Origin: JAWLFY01 sp041685355
Lineage (GTDB): Bacteria; Planctomycetota; Planctomycetia; Pirellulales; Pirellulaceae
NCBI GenBank assembly: GCA_041685355.1
Contig: JAWLFY010000011.1
Location: forward strand, 1-63,555
Reading direction: 5' to 3'
DNA length: 63,555 nt
In this document: in pieces, positions 27,941 to 36,040 of the stretch
How positions within the stretch are numbered: the stretch's first letter is position 1
How the letters are laid out: each line of letters begins with the position of its first letter
Translations under genes and position numbers: made by a program
Notes under the pieces: generated by a model
What the model saw: the letters and a program-made list of their open reading frames with translations, nothing else
The model's database searches: none
What the model was told of the DNA's origin: nothing

Positions 27941-29380
27941 ATGATCACGCTCAGCCCGCTCCGTTGGGGAAAGCCCTACGAATCGCTCGACTTCAAGGAC
28001 GTCGTCCACTTTGCCACGGGAGAGCCGATCGCGCGGATCGGGACCGTCGGTGGGGGGATCGTCGGACGCGACATGCGTCAGGCGCACAAGGCCCGCGAGG
28101 CATTACTCGAACTCTCCCCGGATGAATTGCTGAAGTGTTGCAAGCGGGCGGCGGAGTTGTTCGAGTCGGCCGATTTACCGGTCGGTGATGCGCAGCAATC
28201 GGTTGACGATTTCGTCCACCAGCAATCGGCGAGCACCGGGCTTCCCGAACACATGTGTCGGGGGAACATGACGAAGAACAGTTTTGTCCTTGCCCACATG
28301 GACGAGATCTTGAACTGCCTCACCCGCGGACTCGACCTCTCGATTTTGTCGAAGGGTTATGGCGAAGAGGGGCGGGGCGTGATCGTCAGTTATCAGGCCC
28401 AGACTCCGGTGCTCGGGGCGGTCTTGCCGAATAACTCCCCCGGCGTTCATACGCTTTGGCTCCCCGCGATTCCCTTGCAGATCGGGCTCGCCCTCAAGCC
28501 GGGCTCTCAGGAGCCTTGGACGCCGTATCGGATGGCTTCGGCGTTCATCGAAGCGGGGGTTCCGGCACAAGCGTTCGGGCTTTATCCGGGAGATCACGAC
28601 GCCGGCGGCGCGTTGATGACCAAGGCGCCGCGGAGCATGATTTTCGGGAGCGCGGAGACGGTCGCGAAGCATTCCGGGAATCCACGCGTTCAGGCACACG
28701 GGCCCGGGTTTTCGAAAATTTTGATCGGAGACGACGTGGTCGACGATTGGGAGTCGTTTCTCGACCTGATGGTGGAGAGCGTGCTCAGCAACTCCGGACG
28801 TAGTTGCATCAATTGTTCGGGGATTTGGGCGAGTCGTCACACGAGAGAGATCGCGGCGGCGATCGCCGAGCGGATCGGGCCGGTGGATGTGCTGCCGCCA
28901 TCGGATCCGGACGCGCAACTTGCCGCTTTTACCGTCCCCGCGATGGCGACGGGGACGCATGCGATGGTCCAGCAGGACTTGCAAGAGTCGGGCGTCACCG
29001 ACATGACCGCCGAGTTCGGCGAGAAGCTGATCGAAAGGGATCACTGTGCTTACTTGCGTCCGATGGTCGTCCATGCGGATTCCCCGGATCGGCAAGTGGC
29101 GTCGAAGGAGTACATGTTCCCGTTCGTGAGCGTGGTCGAGTGTCCGCAAGCGGAGATGCTCCGGCGGATCGGTCCGACCCTGGTCGGCACGGTGCTCACC
29201 AAGGACGAGGCGTTCATCGCAACGGCCAGCGGTTGTACCGAGATCGACCGGATCAACGTCGGCCCGATCCCGACGAACCGGCTGAATTGGTTGCAGCCTC
29301 ACGAGGGGAACATCATCGACTTCCTGTATCGGTCGCGGGCCTTCCAGGTCGCCGACATGCCGGTTCCGGCGGGGGTTTGA
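27941..29380 (+). CDS. Aldehyde dehydrogenase-fold enzyme, probable acyl reductase
   Basis: This 479-residue protein has the aldehyde dehydrogenase architecture: 'PVLGAVLPNNSPGVHTLWLP' (about 156-176) in the cofactor domain, 'RSMIFGSAETV', and the catalytic segment 'SNSGRSCINCSG' with the likely nucleophile Cys289. The N-terminal half is divergent and no standard substrate subfamily is obvious. Position just after an acyl-activating enzyme suggests it works in the reductive direction, like LuxC or a CoA-acylating dehydrogenase, but oxidation of an aldehyde is also possible. It ends eight bases before the convergent holB gene. Confidence 0.82.
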   Translation: MITLSPLRWGKPYESLDFKDVVHFATGEPIARIGTVGGGIVGRDMRQAHKAREALLELSPDELLKCCKRAAELFESADLPVGDAQQSVDDFVHQQSASTGLPEHMCRGNMTKNSFVLAHMDEILNCLTRGLDLSILSKGYGEEGRGVIVSYQAQTPVLGAVLPNNSPGVHTLWLPAIPLQIGLALKPGSQEPWTPYRMASAFIEAGVPAQAFGLYPGDHDAGGALMTKAPRSMIFGSAETVAKHSGNPRVQAHGPGFSKILIGDDVVDDWESFLDLMVESVLSNSGRSCINCSGIWASRHTREIAAAIAERIGPVDVLPPSDPDAQLAAFTVPAMATGTHAMVQQDLQESGVTDMTAEFGEKLIERDHCAYLRPMVVHADSPDRQVASKEYMFPFVSVVECPQAEMLRRIGPTLVGTVLTKDEAFIATASGCTEIDRINVGPIPTNRLNWLQPHEGNIIDFLYRSRAFQVADMPVPAGV

Positions 29381-29387
29381 TTCGGGA

Positions 29388-30413
29388 TCAGCCGATGTTC
29401 CCGCGGTCGCCCGTCGTGCCGGCGGCGATATCGGCGGCGAAGCATTCGATCAGGGTGGCTTGGTTCGCCATCCGATCGATTTCTCGGAGGGCGCGGAGAG
29501 AGCGATCGAGTCGTCGATGGGTGATCGATCGGACTTGCCCATCGGCGACTTCGCGTCGGATCGTTGCCCGGTACGTTTGCACGGCGATCGCCATCACGTC
29601 GCGGAGCGCGGCACGCCGTTTGGACGCGTCTTTACCGGCCGCTTCGACCTCTGCCGTGATCGCCTTGGAGAGACCGACCGGGTCGGGCGTCGAGTCGGCC
29701 ATCTGTCGCGACAGCGTCTCTCGGGCTTGACCCGCCTCGCCGCGGAGCAAGCGTGCCGCGACGTGAACGTCTCCGCCAGCGATCTCCATCGCTTCGGCGA
29801 CCCGCTCGTCGGTCGCGTCGACTTCGTGGGCTTCCCGCAGCAATCGCGTGGCGTCCGCGCCGGAGGGAGAAGTGAAACGGACGATTTGGCACCGAGATCG
29901 AATCGTCGGCAGTTGTCGTTGTTCTCCCGTCCCGATCAACATGATCACGGCGTCGGGGGGCGGTTCCTCGAGCGTTTTCAGCAGGCAGTTCGCGCCTTCT
30001 TCGTTGAGATGATCGGCGTCATGCAGGATCGCGACCTTTCGCGTCCCCACCACCGGTCGGAGTCGCACGTCGCGGCAAAATCCTTCTCGCATGCGATTTT
30101 CGGGCGGTCCGATCAGCAACTCGAGCGGGATCACGTTTTTGTCGTCGGGTTTCCGGACGGTCACCACGTCGGGGTGGGTTTCCGCCGTCACTTGACGGCA
30201 CGATTCGCAAACGCCGCACGGTTCCAAGGTGGAAGCCGATCGGGCTCGGCAGAGCAAGGTTCGGGCGAGCAAGGTTGCGACCGTCGTCTTCCCGACCCCG
30301 GGCGATCCGACGAACAGGAAGCTTCCGCCGATACGATTCCGTCGGACGGCGGCGGCGAACCATGACGCGATCCGCTGGTGACCGATCAGCTCCGCCCAGG
30401 ATTCGCCGATCAT
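29388..30413 (-). CDS. holB: DNA polymerase III delta-prime subunit
   Basis: This 341-residue AAA+ clamp-loader protein has a Walker A 'VGSPGVGKTTVA' (about 35-46), four zinc-binding cysteines (C55, C66, C69, C72 in 'CGVCESC'), a Walker B-like 'VAILHDADHLNEEGANCLL' and the 'LLKTLEEPPPDAVIMLIG' and 'PTIRSRCQ' sensor segments that mark delta-prime/DnaX proteins. It helps load the beta clamp during replication. The start at 30413 (MIGESWAELIGHQ) overlaps the rpiB stop by four bases, giving translational coupling; longer frames upstream are Arg-rich shadow sequence of rpiB. Confidence 0.9.
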   Translation of the reverse strand: MIGESWAELIGHQRIASWFAAAVRRNRIGGSFLFVGSPGVGKTTVATLLARTLLCRARSASTLEPCGVCESCRQVTAETHPDVVTVRKPDDKNVIPLELLIGPPENRMREGFCRDVRLRPVVGTRKVAILHDADHLNEEGANCLLKTLEEPPPDAVIMLIGTGEQRQLPTIRSRCQIVRFTSPSGADATRLLREAHEVDATDERVAEAMEIAGGDVHVAARLLRGEAGQARETLSRQMADSTPDPVGLSKAITAEVEAAGKDASKRRAALRDVMAIAVQTYRATIRREVADGQVRSITHRRLDRSLRALREIDRMANQATLIECFAADIAAGTTGDRGNIG

Positions 30414-31048
30414 CGATTTCCGTGTCGCGTCGCCGAGGCGTCGTTCGTGTTGTCGTGTGACACGGTGTCGTCGTCGGGTCGACCGTGACTCGGCGCGGCG
30501 CCTCCGTCGGCTGCTAACTTCGACCCCGCGTCGCCGACCCGAGCCGCCCCGCCGTTGGCGGCCGCGGTCGGCCCGTCGCCCGCGGCCGGAGGGCCACCGC
30601 AAACGGCGGACGTTTCGAGCGCCGAAATCTTGCGGATCCGTTTCGAGTGCCGGCCCCCTTCGAAATCGGTCCGTAGCCACATCAGCACCAAGTCATCGAC
30701 CGGCCGTTCGCCGATCAGATCTCCGGGCAAACAGAGCACGTTGACGTCGTTGTGCCGACGGCTCATCTCGACCATCACTTCGTCGTAGCAGGGGGCCGCG
30801 CGGACACCCGGAAACTTGTTTGCGACGACCGCCATTCCGATCCCGGTTCCACAGATCAGGATGCCGCGTTCCGCGGCTCCCGTACCGACCTGTCGTGCGA
30901 CTTTCTGGGCGAAATCGGGGTAGTCGACCGGCGAGTCGGAGTCGGTCCCCGCGTCGATCGTCTGGAACCCGTTGGCGTTTAACGTTTGGATCAGCCTCGC
31001 CTTGATTTGAAATCCGCGGTGATCGCTTCCGAGACAGACCTTCAACAT
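30410..31048 (-). CDS. rpiB: Ribose-5-phosphate isomerase B with C-terminal extension
   Basis: RpiB interconverts ribulose-5-phosphate and ribose-5-phosphate. The first 150 residues match the family closely: 'VCLGSDHRGFQIK', 'DYPDFAQKVARQV', 'GILICGTGIGMAVVANK' with the catalytic Cys, and 'SRRHNDVNVLCLPGD'. The usual length is about 150, but this protein has 212 residues; the last 60 are an Ala/Gly/Asp-rich low-complexity tail with no recognised motif. It lies nine bases after the YrdC-phosphatase fusion gene and overlaps holB by four bases, so the three are probably co-transcribed. Confidence 0.92.
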   Translation of the reverse strand: MLKVCLGSDHRGFQIKARLIQTLNANGFQTIDAGTDSDSPVDYPDFAQKVARQVGTGAAERGILICGTGIGMAVVANKFPGVRAAPCYDEVMVEMSRRHNDVNVLCLPGDLIGERPVDDLVLMWLRTDFEGGRHSKRIRKISALETSAVCGGPPAAGDGPTAAANGGAARVGDAGSKLAADGGAAPSHGRPDDDTVSHDNTNDASATRHGNR

Positions 31049-31057
31049 GGTGTCACC

Positions 31058-32471
31058 TCACTCCGTTTCCGAGACGGGTCGGGGGAAGAAGTCGTCACCG
31101 AGTGCATCGACCCATTTGGACAACTCTTCGTCGATCTCCTGGGCGCACGCCTGATACGACTCCACTGGCATCCCGACCGGGTCGTGGATATCGCCTCCGT
31201 CACGGCGGAGGGTATGGACGCGATCGTGCATATCGGGCCAAGCGGCGAGGATCGCCGCGCGGTGTCCCCGCGTCATCGTCAACACCAGATCGGCGACGTT
31301 GATCACCGACTCGTCCAGCGGGCGGCTGCTGTGACCGGTCAGGTCGAGCCCGAGCTGGCCCATCACCTCGATCGCCTGGGGAGTTGCCCCGGAACCGTCC
31401 GCGGCGGCCACGCCGGCCGAAATCACGCGGATCGCGTCCTCGCAGCCGAGTTTCTTCCGCAATCGCTCGCGCAAGAGCGTCTCCGCCATCGGGCTACGAC
31501 ATGTGTTCCCGGTGCACACCAAGGCGATCACCGGCTTGACGAATTGGTTCATAGCGGCCCGTTCGATGACCCCTTCCCGCAACACTTTCCACTCTCGTCC
31601 GGCGACCCGGACGACCGTCGATTCTCCACCATAACGGGTCGGGCCGTCGTCGAGCAGCAGTGGCAACTGGGCGGCGATCTCGGGAGATACTCCGGCCACC
31701 GTGGTCGGCGGTTTCCCCTCGATCGACGCGGCCGGGGCGAGGATCAGCGGGGCTGATAAATACCGGTGCAAATGGGCCAGGATTCGGTGGTGTGAAACCC
31801 GGAACGCGACCTCGCCGCCGCATCCCGGCAACTGCCTGCGTACCCCTTCGGGAAATTCCGCCGCCGCCGACCGGGACTCCGATACCGCGGCGACCAACGT
31901 CATCGGGCCGGGCCAACACCGTCGCATCAGCCGCCGTGTGAGAGGCGAAATCGGGGTCAAAAAATCACCCGCCGCTTCGCGACTGCGAATCAACACCTCC
32001 AGCCGAGGGATCCCGCCGTCACGACACGGGGCCGCGGCCCCGGGGGGCTCGACCGTCCGTTCCGTTTTCTCGCGACCCGCGTCTGTCTGGGGGCCCGCGT
32101 CCGCACCTGTCAACGCGGCCAATTTCGTGACCGCCTTGTCGCACAGCGCGTTCGCCGCCAAGCAGTAAACCGTCTCGGTCGGTACGCCGACGACGTGNNN
32201 NNNNNNNNNNNNNNNNNNNNNNNNNNNNNNNNNNNNNNNNNNNNNNNNNNNNNNNNNNNNNNNNNNNNNNNNNNNNNNNNNNNNNNNNNNNNNNNNNGTC
32301 CGCACCTGTCAACGCGGCCAATTTCGTGACCGCCTTGTCGCACAGCGCGTTCGCCGCCAAGCAGTAAACCGTCTCGGTCGGTACGCCGACGACGTGACCT
32401 TCCACCAAGGCTTGCACCGTACGGTGCACCATGTCTCGCGGGTCGTCGGTGGACTGGATATCGAGAATCAT
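31058..32471 (-). CDS. YrdC/Sua5-like domain fused to low-molecular-weight protein tyrosine phosphatase
   Basis: With the duplicated 99 bases and the 100 N removed, this gene is one frame of 404 residues starting at 'MILDIQSTDDPRDM'. Residues 1 to about 240 resemble YrdC/Sua5/TsaC ('VVGVPTETVYCLAANAL', 'WPGPMTLVAAV', 'GGESTVVRVAGREWKVLREG'), but the KxR motif after the first block is replaced by an acidic low-complexity insert and the SxN motif reads AAS, so threonylcarbamoyl-AMP synthesis is doubtful. The last 150 residues are a complete LMW phosphatase: the P-loop 'LVCTGNTCRSPMAETLL' (Cys-x5-Arg) and the acid loop 'HDPVGMP'. It is the first gene of the set with rpiB and holB. As given, the gap breaks the frame. 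Confidence 0.82.
32099..32396. other. Assembly gap: 100 N between two identical 99-bp sequences
   Basis: Bases 32099-32197 and 32298-32396 are identical and flank exactly 100 N. Deleting one copy plus the N (199 bases) restores an uninterrupted frame in the fusion gene. The gap therefore represents an unmerged contig overlap, not missing sequence. Confidence 0.95.
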
Positions 32472-32703
32472 TGCCCGGGCTGGCAAAGCTGCCCCATTCT
32501 TGCTGGACGAGAATCCCTGATTGTATCGCCTTTCGAATTCACCCCACAAGCAGACGCACCACATTCTCAGAAACCCGATGCGACGGTGACCAGACGTGTC
32601 ACGGTCCCGCCGAAACTGAGAGCGGGTGGGACGCCGAGCCGGTTTCTCACCGATAACGCATCACCGCGAACGAACGCACCGCCGCTTCCCACGAGACCGA
32701 CCG

Positions 32704-32979
32704 ATGAACGTCCGAACGATGAGCAACCTCCCGCGTCTCCTTCGTCGTGCGATGCACGATTCCGACCGGTTCGTGATCGAACTCGACTATGCCGACGCGG
32801 CCGGGAAGCGTACCCGCCGCGTGGTCAGCCCGATCCGGTTTCTGGGGCGCGACCGTTTCCTCGGACTCTGTCTGTGTCGCGAGGAGCCTCGTCAGTTTTA
32901 CACGTCGCGTTGCACTTCGGCCCGACTGATTCCGGCGGAACAGGTCCAAATGCCGATGCCGATCGGGGCGTCGAGCTAG
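32704..32979 (+). CDS. Small WYL-like domain protein
   Basis: This 91-residue protein consists mainly of a short beta-barrel-like segment: 'VIELDYADAAGKRTRRVVSP', 'RFLGRDRFLGLCLCREEPRQF' and 'RCTSARLIP'. The spacing of Y-D-G-R-V-P, L-x-A/G-x-C-x-x-R-x-E-x-R-x-F resembles a WYL domain, which senses ligands or nucleic acids in many regulators and defence proteins. Unlike most WYL proteins it has no DNA-binding helix-turn-helix. The start at 32704 is preferred over 32626 because the longer form adds only Arg-rich residues. The gene stands alone between two minus-strand genes; the promoter would lie in 32472-32703. Confidence 0.65.
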   Translation: MNVRTMSNLPRLLRRAMHDSDRFVIELDYADAAGKRTRRVVSPIRFLGRDRFLGLCLCREEPRQFYTSRCTSARLIPAEQVQMPMPIGASS

Positions 32980-33009
32980 CACACCGGTCAACGGTGGCGG
33001 CGTCGGTGG

Positions 33010-33654
33010 TCACTCCGTCTGCGGCGTGTCAAAGATCCGGTCCCCGGCGTCCCCCAAGCCGGGGACGATAAAGGCGCGGTCATTCAGTTCCGGGTCGATC
33101 GCGCACACGAACGTGCGAACGTCGGGGAAATCACGGGCGACGCGATCCAGCCCGGGCTGCGACGCGATGATGCTCAACACCCGAATCTCGTCGACCCCCC
33201 ATCGCATCAACCGCCGTACGACCAGATCGATCGAACCGCCCGTCGCCAGCATCGGGTCGAGAACGATCGCGACGTGCGGCGCGTTCTCCCGCGGCAACTT
33301 GTCGTAGTACCCGACCGGCTCCGCCGTCGCCTCGTTCCGGTACAGCCCGAGATGCCAAACCGAGGCGTCGGGTAACAGCTCCAGCACCGGGTCGACCATC
33401 CCCAGCCCGGCACGCAGAATCGGGACCACGCCGATGTTGACCGCCAACTGTCGCCCGTCGGTTTCCGCCAACGGCGTCCGCACGCGAACCGGCCGGGTCG
33501 CCAGGTCGACCGTCGCCCGGACCCCCAACAGCATCGCCAACCGACGCACCGCCGCCCGAAACTCCCGAGGCGATGTCTCGCGGTCCCGAACCGTGCATAG
33601 ATGATGCTCGACCAAAGGGTGGTCGACGTGGACGATCCGGGCAGACTGCGACAC
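33010..33654 (-). CDS. upp: Uracil phosphoribosyltransferase
   Basis: Upp makes UMP from uracil and PRPP in pyrimidine salvage. The protein starts 'SQSARIVHVDHPLVEHHL', as Upp proteins do, contains 'VVPILRAGLGMVDPVLELLP', the PRPP loop 'IVLDPMLATGGSI' and the C-terminal 'GLGDAGDRIFDT' uracil-binding segment. I chose the GTG at 33654 because it gives 214 residues, close to the family length, and has AGGAA about ten bases upstream. ATG at 33717 would add 21 non-family residues. Confidence 0.92.
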   Translation of the reverse strand: MSQSARIVHVDHPLVEHHLCTVRDRETSPREFRAAVRRLAMLLGVRATVDLATRPVRVRTPLAETDGRQLAVNIGVVPILRAGLGMVDPVLELLPDASVWHLGLYRNEATAEPVGYYDKLPRENAPHVAIVLDPMLATGGSIDLVVRRLMRWGVDEIRVLSIIASQPGLDRVARDFPDVRTFVCAIDPELNDRAFIVPGLGDAGDRIFDTPQTE

Positions 33655-34188
33655 TCGCGGGGTTCCTATCGGCAAGCGGAGGGGGGGGCGGTCGAACGCG
33701 TGCCGATTGTATCCCATTGGAAACCAAAGGTCCGCCCGTCCGGGTCGCCCGCCTCCGCATCCACGTCGCGGGCGTCGCGGCTGCCGACGGCACCGCATCG
33801 CCCCCTAAGAATTCGAGCAAGGGCGTCGATTTCCGGAACCGCATGGGATGAGCGTTGATCGGCAGCGTCACCGTCCGACGGCAGTGTGCCGATGCGCTGG
33901 ACCCGTGTGCAGAGCCCGTCGCCGAAAGGTGCGGGGGCGAAAGGTGCGGGGGATGCCGGACGCGTCCCGGTCGCTGATCGGCGGCGGCACGATAGTTGCT
34001 TTCATGTTCATCGTTGAGTGCGTGTTTGTTGTGTCTGTGAAAGCGGTTGTCCCGGCGCGGTCGTGCATCGGTCGAGGGCGGGACGGGCTGGTCGTTGCCG
34101 ACGCGACAAGGCAGCAAACCAACCACCGGGTCCGCGGAAGCGGGCAAACATTTCAATCCGATTTAAACGAGAAGCGGCGGTTTTAGCG
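33655..34188. other. Divergent spacer between upp and the DUF442 gene
   Basis: This 534-base region contains a 9-G run near 33680, two close copies of CGAAAGGTGCGGGG near 33923-33951, and no gene with coding character. Promoters for both flanking genes must be here, but none is clear. Confidence 0.4.
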
Positions 34189-34641
34189 ATGCAATCCATG
34201 AAGATCAACGATCAGGTTACGGTCGGTGCGCAGCCCACGGAGGAGGAACTCCGCAAGCTCGCCCAACAGGGGTTCCTATCGGTGGTGAACTTCCGCACCG
34301 AAGGGGAGGAAGACCAACCGCTCTCGCCCCAGGCCGAAGGGGAGAAGGTCAGCGCCGCAGGCATGGACTATCTGCACATCCCGGTGTCGTTGGAGGCGAT
34401 GGGGCCGGAACTGGTTGATCAGTTTCGGGAAAAGCTCACCGAGCTGCCCAAACCGGTATTCGCGCACTGCAAGAGCGGAAAACGGGCCGGTGCGATGGTC
34501 GTCATGGACATGGCCGTCGAGCAGGGCATGACCGGCGAACAGACGCTCCAAAAGGCGAAGGAAATGGGCTTCGAGTGCGACCAACCGGAACTGGAGCAGT
34601 TTGTTCAGAGCTATGTCGATTCGCACTCCCCCGCGAAGTGA
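34189..34641 (+). CDS. DUF442 / beta-lactamase hydrolase-like phosphatase-fold protein
   Basis: This 150-residue protein matches the DUF442 (TIGR01244) family with a dual-specificity phosphatase fold: 'INDQVTVGAQPTEEELRKLA', 'GFLSVVNFRTEGEEDQ', 'YLHIPVSLEAMGPELVDQF' and the loop 'PVFAHCKSGKRAGAM', where Cys is the likely nucleophile (Cys-x4-Arg rather than the phosphatase Cys-x5-Arg). Some relatives are fused to sulfur dioxygenase or rhodanese domains and are linked to sulfide metabolism; this one stands alone. The start at 34189 is preferred; Met at 34198 is also possible. Longer frames upstream are Arg/Cys-rich non-family sequence. Confidence 0.85.
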   Translation: MQSMKINDQVTVGAQPTEEELRKLAQQGFLSVVNFRTEGEEDQPLSPQAEGEKVSAAGMDYLHIPVSLEAMGPELVDQFREKLTELPKPVFAHCKSGKRAGAMVVMDMAVEQGMTGEQTLQKAKEMGFECDQPELEQFVQSYVDSHSPAK

Positions 34642-34703
34642 CGCCTTGGCTGACAAGCCGTTCGCACGGCGCTAGGCACCGTTGTGACGGGGATTCGCCT
34701 TCG

Positions 34704-35984
34704 TCAGGTGACGATTTCTTCGACGACGTCGCGGTAGACGTCGGTTAGCCGGAAGGGGCGTCCGCCGGAGGTGTAGGTGAGCCGGGTGTGGTCGAGCCCG
34801 AGCAGGTGCAACAGGGTGGCGTGGAAGTCGTGGAGGTGGCACTCGTAGTCGACCGCGCGGTGGCCGAACTCGTCGGTCGCCCCGTGGCGATAACCGGGCT
34901 TCACGCCTCCGCCGGCCATCCAGATCGTGTAGCCGAGGTGGTTGTGATCGCGGCCGGTGCCGCTTTGCGCAAACGGGCTGCGGCCGAACTCGCCCGCCCA
35001 CACGACCAACGTGTCTTCGAGCATCCCGCGACGCTTTAAGTCGGCGAGCAACGCGGCGACGGGTCGGTCGGTCGCTTCACAGCTTTCGGTCAAGGTTTGT
35101 TTCAGGTTGAAATGGTGATCCCATCCGACCGGCGAAGTGATCTCGACGAACCGGACGCCCGCCTCGAACGATTCGATCGCCCCTTCGATCTCGGGGTGGA
35201 ACCGGTCTCGTTCGACCTTCATACGGTTGAGGTCACCGATCAGGTCGAGTTGATTCCGTTGCCGCCCGCGGGTGACCGAATCGTTGTCGAGGTATTTCAG
35301 CGGCGGCCCGGGTTCGCGGTCGACGCCGAGCAATTTCGCGTAAAACCCGGGGATCTGCTGGGTACCGATCTTGGTCGCCTGGCAGACCGAGGGGAGGAAC
35401 GCGTTCCCGTAATTCAATGCCCCGCCGTTGGCCGCGGGGGGACTCAGGGTGACGAATCCGGGAAGGTTTTCGTTTTCGGTCCCCAGCCCGTATAGCGTCC
35501 ACGCGCCGACCGACGGGCGGGTGAACTGGAAGCTGCCGGTGTGGAGTTGCAGGAACGCCTGCGAATGGTTCGGCAGGTCGGTCCGCATGCTGTGGATGAA
35601 GCAGAGTTCGTCGGCGTGGGCGACCGCCCGGAGCAACCAGCTTTCGACCGGGTCTCGTGGGACGACGGCGGGTCCCCGCGTGCCGCCGGCTCGCGCGCTG
35701 TGCCGCGAGTCCAGGGCGAGCCCGCTTTTCTGGACACCCTTCTCGGCCGAGTGACACTCGTAGCAATACTTCGCGAGCAGCGGGCGGATTTTCGACTCGA
35801 AGAGCCGCATCGCTTCGGAGCGGTCCGGATCGGAAGACGCTTGTTCCGCCGACTGACCTTCCGCGGGCAGTCCGTCATCGGGCGACCCGTCATCGGGCGA
35901 CTGGGCGTGAACGAACCCGCCGGCGAGCAGCAAGATCAGCGTCAGGCCACGGCGGCCGATCGGGGCGATCGCATTTAAATTCAC
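34704..35984 (-). CDS. Chimeric gene: PSCyt1 cytochrome N-terminus joined to DUF1501 C-terminus
   Basis: The 426-residue product starts at a GTG (35984) with the strong Shine-Dalgarno GGCGGAGGAAC just upstream. Residues 9-27 are a Sec signal peptide, then comes a PSCyt1-type cytochrome segment: 'LFESKIRPLLAKYCYECHSA' with the haem motif CYECH (74-78), 'LALDSRHSARAGGTRGPAVV' and 'DPVESWLLRAVAHADE'. Exactly there the sequence becomes DUF1501: 'LCFIHSMRTDLPNHSQAF', then 'VWAGEFGRSPFAQSGTGRDH' and the metal-ligand region to the end. PSCyt1 proteins normally continue with 700 or more residues (DUF1549/DUF1553), and DUF1501 proteins start with a TAT signal and about 150 residues missing here. It therefore looks like an in-frame fusion of two neighbouring genes. 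It is the last gene of a minus-strand set with DUF1552 and DUF1592. Confidence 0.85.
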   Translation of the reverse strand: MNLNAIAPIGRRGLTLILLLAGGFVHAQSPDDGSPDDGLPAEGQSAEQASSDPDRSEAMRLFESKIRPLLAKYCYECHSAEKGVQKSGLALDSRHSARAGGTRGPAVVPRDPVESWLLRAVAHADELCFIHSMRTDLPNHSQAFLQLHTGSFQFTRPSVGAWTLYGLGTENENLPGFVTLSPPAANGGALNYGNAFLPSVCQATKIGTQQIPGFYAKLLGVDREPGPPLKYLDNDSVTRGRQRNQLDLIGDLNRMKVERDRFHPEIEGAIESFEAGVRFVEITSPVGWDHHFNLKQTLTESCEATDRPVAALLADLKRRGMLEDTLVVWAGEFGRSPFAQSGTGRDHNHLGYTIWMAGGGVKPGYRHGATDEFGHRAVDYECHLHDFHATLLHLLGLDHTRLTYTSGGRPFRLTDVYRDVVEEIVT

Positions 35985-36040
35985 CGGGTTCCTCCGCCTG
36001 AAACCGTCCTGCGCGACGTCGGGCCCATCCTGCCCGGTGC

